A DNA stretch of 9,498 nucleotides from Cyclobacteriaceae bacterium (lineage in GTDB: Bacteria; Bacteroidota; Bacteroidia; Cytophagales; Cyclobacteriaceae): assembly GCA_029882725.1 (NCBI GenBank), contig JAOUKG010000044.1:1-9498 (forward strand), written 5' to 3'. This document shows, one piece after another, positions 1 through 6,453 of the stretch. The position numbers were made by a program, and so were the translations under genes. How positions within the stretch are numbered: position 1 is the stretch's first letter; each line of letters begins with the position of its first letter. The notes below the pieces were generated by a model. The model saw nothing but the letters and a program-made list of their open reading frames with translations, did no database searches and was not told the DNA's origin.

Positions 1-531
1 AGAATTTATTTTTGCAATTCCGGCAAAGAAGTAAACCACACCAATCTGAAACATTAAAATATAGATTGTCCAGGCCGGTATTTGTGTTATTTCTTTTACT
101 CTGCCAAACTTTATGTCCAGAGAGAACCGTGAAGAGGCCGGTAGCCAAATGAGGATAAATGAAACCAGACTGATAAAATAATAATGGTTTAAGTAATAGG
201 TTTTGTCCAGTAGTTCAACATAACTAAAAAGGATGAAAAATGTTCCTATTGCCCAACGGTAGTACCAACCCAGAATGATTAAAATACAAGCAACTATCAT
301 GAAGGCAAATACTAAATACATCACCTCTTGTGGAAGAGGTTGTAGCCAATCAAAACCGTAATAGGTGAAATTAAAAACAGGTAGAACATAAAATTCTTCC
401 ACCCAACCATTATATAAAAACCGTACAAGGCTAAAAAGCATAAGAAGACCAAAGAGTATCCTGAAAATGACCAGTGGGGCAATGGATCTGGGTTTTGTGA
501 TCAGGTTTTCTATGCGACTTTTTAAACTCAT
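1..531 (-). CDS. HTTM / vitamin K-dependent gamma-carboxylase-like membrane protein (partial, C-terminus off the left edge)
   Basis: The reverse strand is open from an ATG at 531 to the window edge, giving 177 residues (MSLKSRIENL...GIAKINS) without a stop. Hydrophobic segments lie at roughly residues 18-38, 72-92, 97-108, 117-132 and 155-172. The stretch ELLDKTYYLNHYYF (residues 106-119) resembles the conserved DK..(W/Y).NH.Y segment of vitamin K-dependent gamma-carboxylases (VKGC), and YFFAGIAKINS matches the end of the family's (Y)FxAGIxKhn block. VKGC converts Glu to Gla with reduced vitamin K in animals; bacterial HTTM proteins are mostly uncharacterised integral membrane proteins, so the reaction here is unknown. 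Lys110 is in the area of the family's proposed catalytic lysine (from memory, not aligned). It follows the imelysin gene after a 129-nt gap containing an inverted repeat. No clear promoter is visible in that gap, so co-transcription with the upstream genes is likely. Family assignment is good; function is open. Confidence 0.82.
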   Translation of the reverse strand, partial: MSLKSRIENLITKPRSIAPLVIFRILFGLLMLFSLVRFLYNGWVEEFYVLPVFNFTYYGFDWLQPLPQEVMYLVFAFMIVACILIILGWYYRWAIGTFFILFSYVELLDKTYYLNHYYFISLVSFILIWLPASSRFSLDIKFGRVKEITQIPAWTIYILMFQIGVVYFFAGIAKINS

Positions 532-573
532 GGGTGATATTTGTAACTTCTTCTAACGTTTTTCTGTTTTAGC

Positions 574-622
574 CCGGTTTATGCAATAGGATTCGTAATA
601 GAATTGTTATTGCATAAACCGG
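574..622. repeat. Perfect 15-bp inverted repeat in the imelysin-HTTM gap
   Basis: CCGGTTTATGCAATA (574-588) and TATTGCATAAACCGG (608-622) are exact reverse complements separated by 19 nt. In the minus-strand transcript this would form a 15-bp stem with a 19-nt loop. No U-tract follows on the minus strand (the next bases read GCTAAAACAG), so it does not look like a standard intrinsic terminator. It could be an intercistronic mRNA-processing or attenuation hairpin, a partial terminator, or a DNA-binding site. The repeat itself is certain; its role is not. Confidence 0.85.
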
Positions 623-660
623 ATTTAAGGTGGTTTTGCTTTTAAAGTGTAATTGTTATT

Positions 661-1770
661 TTAATCTCCGTCATTGTCGGCATAAGTTATTGAAATGCTC
701 AATGCGGATACCATATCTACTTTCAGAAGGGCTACAAGGGCTTTTAATTCATTAAAAACATCAGTAACTTCTGTTCCCTGATTAATAATCGCATCGGTGA
801 ATAGGGGGTTGAGTTGGTCGGTTTCTGTTTGTGCAGATCGTATTCTTGCTGCATAATCATCAGCAAGGGTTCCATTTTGCGCATTAATTATTTTTAAATA
901 ATCATATAAACCTTTCCCATCTGTGCCATCGGGTGCAATTCCCATATAAAAATTATACAGGGTTTGCAGGGATGTTTTTAGTAAATCCAACGTAATGGAT
1001 GAGTTATAATAGGCTTCCGATTTTTCAGGAAACGGACCAAATCGTTCACTGGTAACCACCGAATTTCCATTGGGAGTGCCTACTTTAGCGTTCCTAAGGT
1101 GTGCCTCCATATATTGACTCCATGAATTCACCATCAAACTGATTCCACCTCCACTACTCGTTCCTAAATTATTTGAAAAGGTAGATACATAGTTTCCTTG
1201 ATCTGATTTCCAACCATTAGCTACAAGACTAACTGTTTCATGTATATTGGCACATAAATTTTTTATATAATCTACAGCATTTTGATTTCCTGATAGAGCT
1301 ACCAATAGTTCACTTTCAGTGGCCGAATAGCCGAAAAGCATATAATCCAATGCGGGAAATCCCTTTGCCAGAGTGGCTCCGGCCGTCTTTAAATCGTAGG
1401 TTCCGGAGGTGATGTAATCCTGTATGAGCAGGGTATTTGCCGGATAGATATTAAGGGAAATAAATCCTTCATAAAGTGCGGGGCCAAATTGATAAAAGGC
1501 AGTTACTTGCCATTGAATATAAGCTAACCTCCAACTTTCTTTTAACAAAGCCAGGTTTTCAATTGTTAATTCAGAGGAAAAAGCATTTGCCTGTGTTGAA
1601 AGGGAAGCCGTTTTACTTTCTAAATCCAATAAGGAAGGAAGTATTAAATTTTCACCCAAATGGGTAAGCATTTCTTGCTGGTCGGAAGCAAACCTGTCAT
1701 TATTTGTAATCTTGGTTTTTTCACAACCAACTGAAAGGAATAACAGGCTTACAATTAAAAAATTTCGCAT
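661..1770 (-). CDS. Imelysin-family (peptidase M75-like) lipoprotein
   Basis: This encodes 369 residues. The N-terminus MRNFLIVSLLFLSVGC is a short lipoprotein signal with the likely lipidated cysteine at Cys16, so the protein should sit on the cell envelope facing outward from the inner membrane. Family hallmarks are the helix with ESWRLAYIQWQVTAFYQFGP (residues 78-97), the block GFPALDYMLFG (137-147) and the acidic tail ITYADNDGD, which resembles the ending (SDNDGD) I recall from many Bacteroidota imelysins. Imelysin-like proteins (such as IrpA) are linked to iron uptake; protease activity is doubtful for many members. The family's GxHxxE motif reads G137-F-P139-A-L-D142 here, so the His is Pro and the Glu is Asp, which argues against a canonical metal site. 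It lies 22 nt downstream of the DUF4856 gene and is almost certainly co-transcribed with it. The ATG at 1770 gives the signal peptide directly. Confidence 0.88.
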   Translation of the reverse strand: MRNFLIVSLLFLSVGCEKTKITNNDRFASDQQEMLTHLGENLILPSLLDLESKTASLSTQANAFSSELTIENLALLKESWRLAYIQWQVTAFYQFGPALYEGFISLNIYPANTLLIQDYITSGTYDLKTAGATLAKGFPALDYMLFGYSATESELLVALSGNQNAVDYIKNLCANIHETVSLVANGWKSDQGNYVSTFSNNLGTSSGGGISLMVNSWSQYMEAHLRNAKVGTPNGNSVVTSERFGPFPEKSEAYYNSSITLDLLKTSLQTLYNFYMGIAPDGTDGKGLYDYLKIINAQNGTLADDYAARIRSAQTETDQLNPLFTDAIINQGTEVTDVFNELKALVALLKVDMVSALSISITYADNDGD

Positions 1771-1792
1771 AAGTAAAATAGTTTGATATTAA

Positions 1793-2938
1793 TTAAAGAT
1801 CAAGTTTAATGTCAGACCAACCCATTGCAGTGGCTATGTCATCTCTTAATGCTACGATTTCCTGTAGTGTGATCTCGTAAAAGTTGTAGGCTCCGGTATT
1901 ATCTTTTAGTTTCAATAACATATTATCCAGTGATGTTCCTGATATAATTGCAGTCGAGGTATTTGTGAAATACAAGGTTTCTATGAACCCTGCTGTTTCA
2001 GACATATAATGCGACCGTAGGGCATCATCCGTAAATTGAATTATAGATTGATTCAGATAATGTATAGCCGCACCAGCAGCCACTCTTTCCAATTCACCAC
2101 GAATTATATTGATTTGATTGTCTCGTGTTGAATAATCTTTATTGCTTATAGCTGCTCTTCCGGTACGGAAAGCAAGCATTATCTTTGAATTAGTTTGTAA
2201 AATGGGATCAACTAAGTTGGAATATTTGCCCCAAAAACGATCTGTTCCGGATGTTGGATAATCAATAACCTCTGTAAAATAGCCAAAAGCTTCATCCCAA
2301 CTGTGTTCCATAGCAGTATAATACAAACCGCCTGTAGCATCTACCGATGTAGAATTGTCCAGATTCATTTTATCTGCTCCCAAATAAAAATTTTGAATTT
2401 GGTCGTAAAAAACGGCTCCCATGAGACCTTTTTCTATAAGTTGGGTGTATTCGGCTCCCTTGTCATTTACCAGATAGGCTGAAGTTCCTGATTGAAGAAC
2501 ACCGGGTGAGCCCAATTGGGCACCGTAAACACCGGTTTGTGTGGTTGCACTAATTGTGGCAATATTTTTAAATCGTTCATCAAATCTTCCAATAATCAAA
2601 GGTTCGTTTCTGGCCGTTTTTTCCCTCAGTTGTTTCCCGGCAGCTCCTGCCATAACTGAAAAATAAGTAGATCCCAGCCCGGAATTGTTCGAATACATCT
2701 CCAATAGCTGAGTTTCAGAGAGTGAAACACCGGGTGTATTGGCTGTTTTCATATAGGTAGTAATTTCAGAAAGTTGATTAAAGCGGGTGGTCTGACCTGA
2801 AAAACTTACCGTATTGTTACCCATTTTGTCTGAAAACTGATAGGTTTCCGGAATTGTGTAGGTGTTTTCTTTATCTCTGTTGCAACTTGTAATAAGTACA
2901 GAAACTACTAGTAGTGTAAATAGTTTATTCATTTTCAT
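1793..2938 (-). CDS. DUF4856 domain-containing lipoprotein
   Basis: This encodes 381 residues starting MKMNKLFTLLVVSVLITSC; the lipobox ITSC puts the lipidated residue at Cys19. Acidic and basic residues just after it (NRDKEN) could act as a surface-export signal, which is inference. The mature part begins YTIPETYQFSDKMGNNTVSF, typical of DUF4856, and continues with GLMGAVFYDQIQNFYLG (171-187), MEHSWDEAFGYF (210-221) and AAGAAIHYLNQ (288-297). The fold appears mainly helical and no enzymatic motif is recognised. DUF4856 genes usually neighbour imelysin genes in Bacteroidota (recollection), as here, so a joint role in iron or other metal handling at the surface is likely but unproven. It is the first gene of the operon and lies behind the promoter and TTAG/CTAA palindromes described separately. 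A second in-frame ATG lies two codons downstream (2932); either start keeps the signal peptide. Confidence 0.87.
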   Translation of the reverse strand: MKMNKLFTLLVVSVLITSCNRDKENTYTIPETYQFSDKMGNNTVSFSGQTTRFNQLSEITTYMKTANTPGVSLSETQLLEMYSNNSGLGSTYFSVMAGAAGKQLREKTARNEPLIIGRFDERFKNIATISATTQTGVYGAQLGSPGVLQSGTSAYLVNDKGAEYTQLIEKGLMGAVFYDQIQNFYLGADKMNLDNSTSVDATGGLYYTAMEHSWDEAFGYFTEVIDYPTSGTDRFWGKYSNLVDPILQTNSKIMLAFRTGRAAISNKDYSTRDNQINIIRGELERVAAGAAIHYLNQSIIQFTDDALRSHYMSETAGFIETLYFTNTSTAIISGTSLDNMLLKLKDNTGAYNFYEITLQEIVALRDDIATAMGWSDIKLDL

Positions 2939-2958
2939 TCTTCTGTTATCGTGCAGTT

Positions 2959-3009
2959 ATTTAGACTAAATCTAATTAGATGTAAAGATATTATTTTATT
3001 TAGATTAAT
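2959..3009. promoter_or_regulatory. Cluster of TTAG/CTAA palindromes, candidate DtxR/IdeR-like iron operator
   Basis: Three related palindromic elements lie upstream of the DUF4856 gene: ATTTAGACTAAAT (2959-2971, perfect 6-1-6), TCTAATTAGA (2971-2980, perfect) and ATTTAGATTAAT (2998-3009, imperfect). The core TTAG-A-CTAA of the first equals the core TTAG-S-CTAA of the DtxR/IdeR box, apart from A instead of G/C at the centre. The outer half-sites of the classical 19-bp box are not in register, so this is a variant site or a related regulator. One element falls between the proposed -33 and -7 boxes and another near the predicted transcription start, as expected for a repressor. Because the region is AT-rich, some of these matches could be chance. 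Confidence 0.5.
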
Positions 3010-3015
3010 TCCAAA
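2983..3015 (-). promoter_or_regulatory. Candidate Bacteroidota-type promoter for the DUF4856-imelysin operon
   Basis: Read on the minus strand, TTTG (3015-3012) is followed after 21 nt by TATCTTTA (2990-2983). This fits the Bacteroidota -33 TTTG and -7 TAnnTTTG pattern with one mismatch in the last base. Transcription would begin near 2977, leaving a leader of about 40 nt before the ATG at 2938. The overlap with the TTAG/CTAA palindromes supports a regulated promoter. Confidence 0.45.
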
Positions 3016-3067
3016 TAATATGGTTTATGATTTTTTACCTGATGGAAGAATTACAAAAAACAAGCAG

Positions 3068-3466
3068 CTACAACCGAAGCTGTAACTTCACCTTTTCAAA
3101 CAAGCGTGTCAACAAAACAATAATAGAGGCAAATACCAGGCATTTTATGACACCAAATGGCCCCGATTTCATCCATTCAGAAATATGAGTCCCCGATAAG
3201 GCTACAATTCCATACCAAATATAAGGTATCAGGTAGCAGGTTAAAGTACTTCTTCCTGCAGGAGCAAAGGGTTTTGCCCAACTCGTAATATGTTTTATGT
3301 CGGCCAGGAAATACAATACCCCAAAAACAATGAAACTAATTCCAGCAGTGATTAAGGTCCAGGAAGGTGTAGCGTGGATCTTGGATATTCCCCAGAGAGG
3401 TCTGAAGAGCATCCCCATTGCAATACAAATCCCACCCAATACAAAGATCCAGGCCAGGGATGTTTT
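3068..3466 (-). pseudogene. C-terminal relic of a NagX-like (DUF5009 / COG4299) membrane protein
   Basis: The reverse strand reads KTSLAWIFVLGG at its start and ends at TAG (3070-3068): 132 residues with about four membrane helices. FRPLWGISKIHATPSW and PAGRSTLTCYLIPYIWYGI match the C-terminal third of the NagX / heparan-alpha-glucosaminide N-acetyltransferase-related family, whose full length is roughly 360-390 residues. The N-terminal two thirds are absent. The fragment begins directly after the TAA (3469-3467) of the upstream small lipoprotein gene and in the same frame. The only in-frame start candidates are a TTG at 3439 and internal ATGs, neither of which restores a plausible protein. 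NagX-like proteins are proposed to move GlcNAc or related sugars across the inner membrane; this copy should not function. The frame is otherwise intact, suggesting a recent truncation. A short expressed protein cannot be fully excluded. Confidence 0.75.
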
Positions 3467-3901
3467 TTAATTTAATTGATTAACAGCAAACTCTACAACC
3501 TTTTCCTGGTCAGAATTTTTTGTGGAAGGGTAGGGTAAAACGTTCCTCAACTCCAATTGGTAATTGATATTATTAAATGAAAATTCAAAAGTGGATATAC
3601 AGGTATCCCTCTGACCCAGACATAATGAAACGGCGTAGTTGATATTCCTTATTTCAAAGGCTACGAGTACTTCTCCTTCCCAAAAGCAAGTAACATCAGA
3701 TGGACATCTTGAATCACTAATTGAGCGTATCTTCACCTCCAATATGTTGCTGTCTACCAATGGAAATAGGGCAACATGCTGATTTCCCATTACCAAAGGC
3801 TTATTCAAAACACCTGAATACTCTCCAGTCCCGAAAGATTCATTTTTACAAGACCCACTGAATAGCAATAACAGTATAAATAATAAAGGTATCGATTTCA
3901 T
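3467..3901 (-). CDS. Small secreted, cysteine-containing lipoprotein of unknown function
   Basis: This encodes 144 residues. MKSIPLLFILLLLFSGSC is a signal sequence with a probable but atypical lipobox (SGSC, lipid on Cys18; the usual aliphatic residue at -3 is Ser). The mature part is predicted to be mostly beta strand. It holds DSRCPSDVTCFWEGE (63-77), a CPxxxxCxWxG(E/N) signature I recall from many small Bacteroidota lipoproteins of unknown role. Two more cysteines, Cys94 and Cys101, would allow two disulfides with Cys66 and Cys72, in keeping with a periplasmic or surface location. The gene is transcribed divergently from the DUF2339 gene, and its stop codon abuts the NagX-like relic in the same frame. 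No function is assigned. Confidence 0.75.
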   Translation of the reverse strand: MKSIPLLFILLLLFSGSCKNESFGTGEYSGVLNKPLVMGNQHVALFPLVDSNILEVKIRSISDSRCPSDVTCFWEGEVLVAFEIRNINYAVSLCLGQRDTCISTFEFSFNNINYQLELRNVLPYPSTKNSDQEKVVEFAVNQLN

Positions 3902-3970
3902 GATTTCAATAATAGATTGTTTTTACTACTCTTCTATAAAGACAGGTGATTCCTGAAAAAGGTTGCGGAT

Positions 3971-3978
3971 CAAATTTA
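3971..3978 (-). promoter_or_regulatory. Possible -7 box for the small lipoprotein gene
   Basis: The minus strand reads TAAATTTG at 3978-3971, an exact match to the Bacteroidota -7 consensus TAnnTTTG, about 70 nt before the ATG at 3901. No well-placed -33 TTTG is seen: the nearest TTG is only 13 nt upstream of the box. In this AT-rich 155-bp divergent spacer the match could be chance. Confidence 0.3.
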
Positions 3979-4056
3979 CAAAGAATATTTACAATGTTTG
4001 TATTTAAGTTATTATTGAAATTAATGTTATATTGATGAAAATCACTGAGGTAAGCT

Positions 4057-6453
4057 ATGGATAAAAATGCTGAAATTGATAAACTCTATCAAAGAGTAGA
4101 GGACTTACTTAGGCAGCAAGATTCCTTTCTGAAGGAAATTAATGCACTAAGGGATGAAATGGCAAGGCTGAAATCCTCGACTGCTGAACAGGTACTCATG
4201 GATAAAATAAATCAAATTTCAGAAGAAGTTCCTGATACTGTATCTGAACAAAAACTGGAGCCCAAACCGGTATTGCCACCTCTGCCTGCTTCAAAGACCC
4301 TGGCTTCCGAACCAGCTTCTGTTTCAAAACCTGTTCCTCCTTCACCTGTTCACCAAAAACCTGCTCCCAATCCTGTTTTTGATGAAATAAGACAAAACAT
4401 GGAGAGGTTTATAGGAGAAAGTTTGATAAGCAAAATTGGTATATTGATAATAGTAATAGGGGTGAGTATTGGCGCCAAGTACGCAATTGAAAACCAATTA
4501 ATAAATCCACTTACGAGGATAATTATAGGATATTTGATCGGAGCGGCCTTGTTGTTTTTTGCTATAAAATTGAAAGTAAAATACAAAAAATTCAGTGCGG
4601 TATTGCTCAGTGGAGCTATGGCTATTCTCTATTTTATAACCTACGCCGCCTATGATTTTTACGATCTGATGCCGCAAACGGCAGCATTTGCCATTATGGT
4701 TTTGTTTACAGCCTTTACGGTATTCGCAGCTTTGCAATATGATATGATTCTTATTGCTCTGTTGGGACTTATAGGCGCATATTCTGTGCCTTTCGCTTTA
4801 AGTGATGGCTCCGGCAGGATAGGAGTTCTTTTTACATACATGTCGGTAATCAATACGGGTATTCTTTTTATAGCTTTCCGGAAAGCATGGAAATCCCTTT
4901 TTTATGTGGCTTTTGGAGTCTCCTGGTTGGTTTTTTTAGGATGGTTTGGCGAGGGGTATAATGCAAATGAGCATTTAACATTGGGGCTTGTCTTTTTGAC
5001 TGTATTTTTTATGATATTCTATGCCACTTTATTTTCTTATAAACTGGTTGCCAAAGAGAAGTTTAGTGTTGTTGATGTTTTGCTCCTTTTGTTGAATGCC
5101 TTTATTGCTTACGGAGTAGGGTATAGAATGATTGAAAGTAACCCAAATGGAGATGAATTATTAGGGCTATACACGTTAATACATGCTATTATCCATTTTG
5201 TAGCTGCTTTAATAATATATAAAAATAAGTTGGCCGATAAAGAATTTTTGTATTTCACCACAGCCATGGTTCTTACATTTATCACAATTGCAGTCCCGGT
5301 ACAGTTAAATGGAGATTGGGTAACCCTGGTTTGGGTGGCAGAATCTGTAATACTGTATTATTTGGGCAATACAGGTAAAATACCTATTTATAAAACCATT
5401 GGCTATGTAATGGTTGGTTTGGCATTGATTAGCCTGATTGAAGATTGGGGGAATTATTATAATGCATTTTCCAATACTGAAGATCCTGCAGCTCCCTTCA
5501 TGAACATTCATTTCTTTACTTCGCTGTTTGCAGCAGGAGCTTTCGGCTATATCAATATATTGTTTTTTAAAAATCAAGCTAGTTTAAGTGACACCGATTC
5601 AGCGAAATTGCAACCACTACTATCAGCTATTCTACCGGGTGTATTTGTGTTTGTAACTTATATGGCATGTTTTCTGGAAATTGGAAAATATTTTGATCTG
5701 TTGTATTCAAGTTCTAATTTGTATATTAATAATGCAGATGGGTATGAAGACTTTTACTCAAACTACGACATATTTGAGTTTAAAAATTTGGCATTAATAG
5801 GGTACTCCATGCTGTTTTTTTCTGTGTTAATGGTCTTGAACCGAAAGTATTTCAACAAAGAAAAATTGAGTATAACAAGTTATTCCCTGGGAGGAATTAC
5901 GGTATTGGTTTTTTTGTTTGCTGGCTTACTCAGTCTGAGTTTATTACGTTATAATTATATTAATCAGGTAAATGCGGAGTTTTACTCAATAGGATTTTTT
6001 AATGTTTCAGTAAGGTACATACTCTTTTTACTTGTCGGTTTTCTGTTCTGGAATATGCATAAAACCACTTCAATAATTAAAAGTATTGAGCTTTTGCCCA
6101 AAATCCATCTGGTATTTCTGCAATTGTCGTTCGTTTGGATTTTGAGCAGTGAATTATTCAACATTCTCGAATTAAATGGTTTTCATGATACCTATCGGTT
6201 AGCACTAAGTTTATTGTGGGGCTTCTATTCCATGACCTTGATTGTTTTTGGTATATGGAAGAAGGTGAAAATATGGAGGATGATAGCCATTGGGCTATTT
6301 GCAGTAACATTGGTTAAACTATTTTTATATGATATAGCCGACATGAATACACTTTCAAAAACACTTGTTTTTGTGATTTTGGGTGTCTTTTTGTTGATTA
6401 TCTCCTTTTTATACACAAAATACAAACGATTTATTTTTGATGAAGATAATTAG
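4057..6453 (+). CDS. DUF2339 polytopic membrane protein
   Basis: This encodes 798 residues. Residues about 4-45 are heptad-rich and charged (a short coiled coil), about 65-108 form a Pro/Ala/Ser/Lys linker (PKPVLPPLPAS, KPVPPSPVHQKPAP), and from about residue 126 to the end come many hydrophobic helices, probably around twenty. The first membrane block, FIGESLISKIGILIIVIGVS, matches the conserved DUF2339 (COG5373) entry motif (GE..L.KIG...L.GV), followed by KYAIENQLINP. The predicted layout puts the coiled coil outside the membrane, perhaps for oligomerisation. No enzyme signature is recognised and the family's function is unknown. GAGG (4047-4050) lies 6 nt before the ATG, a better Shine-Dalgarno than most Bacteroidota genes carry, and supports this start. 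The 3' end overlaps the DUF3999 gene by 14 nt, so the two are translationally coupled. Confidence 0.9.
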   Translation: MDKNAEIDKLYQRVEDLLRQQDSFLKEINALRDEMARLKSSTAEQVLMDKINQISEEVPDTVSEQKLEPKPVLPPLPASKTLASEPASVSKPVPPSPVHQKPAPNPVFDEIRQNMERFIGESLISKIGILIIVIGVSIGAKYAIENQLINPLTRIIIGYLIGAALLFFAIKLKVKYKKFSAVLLSGAMAILYFITYAAYDFYDLMPQTAAFAIMVLFTAFTVFAALQYDMILIALLGLIGAYSVPFALSDGSGRIGVLFTYMSVINTGILFIAFRKAWKSLFYVAFGVSWLVFLGWFGEGYNANEHLTLGLVFLTVFFMIFYATLFSYKLVAKEKFSVVDVLLLLLNAFIAYGVGYRMIESNPNGDELLGLYTLIHAIIHFVAALIIYKNKLADKEFLYFTTAMVLTFITIAVPVQLNGDWVTLVWVAESVILYYLGNTGKIPIYKTIGYVMVGLALISLIEDWGNYYNAFSNTEDPAAPFMNIHFFTSLFAAGAFGYINILFFKNQASLSDTDSAKLQPLLSAILPGVFVFVTYMACFLEIGKYFDLLYSSSNLYINNADGYEDFYSNYDIFEFKNLALIGYSMLFFSVLMVLNRKYFNKEKLSITSYSLGGITVLVFLFAGLLSLSLLRYNYINQVNAEFYSIGFFNVSVRYILFLLVGFLFWNMHKTTSIIKSIELLPKIHLVFLQLSFVWILSSELFNILELNGFHDTYRLALSLLWGFYSMTLIVFGIWKKVKIWRMIAIGLFAVTLVKLFLYDIADMNTLSKTLVFVILGVFLLIISFLYTKYKRFIFDEDN

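Noticed and set aside
602..660. Direct repeat AATTGTTATT at 602-611 and 651-660
   Set aside because: Ten AT-rich bases in a short AT-rich spacer can repeat by chance, and no third copy or target-site pattern was seen.
1476..1667. Plus-strand open frame inside the imelysin gene
   Set aside because: It is antisense to a well-supported gene, shows no family features and has no promoter or ribosome site.
3068..3439. A 123-residue gene starting at the TTG at 3439
   Set aside because: Homology-like sequence extends upstream of that TTG to 3466, so the TTG is not a natural start; the fragment is better described as a truncated gene.
3976..4003. TACAAA ... TTTGTA inverted repeat in the divergent spacer as an operator
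   Set aside because: The arms are only 6 bp with a 14-nt gap in AT-rich sequence, which is not enough to claim a binding site.
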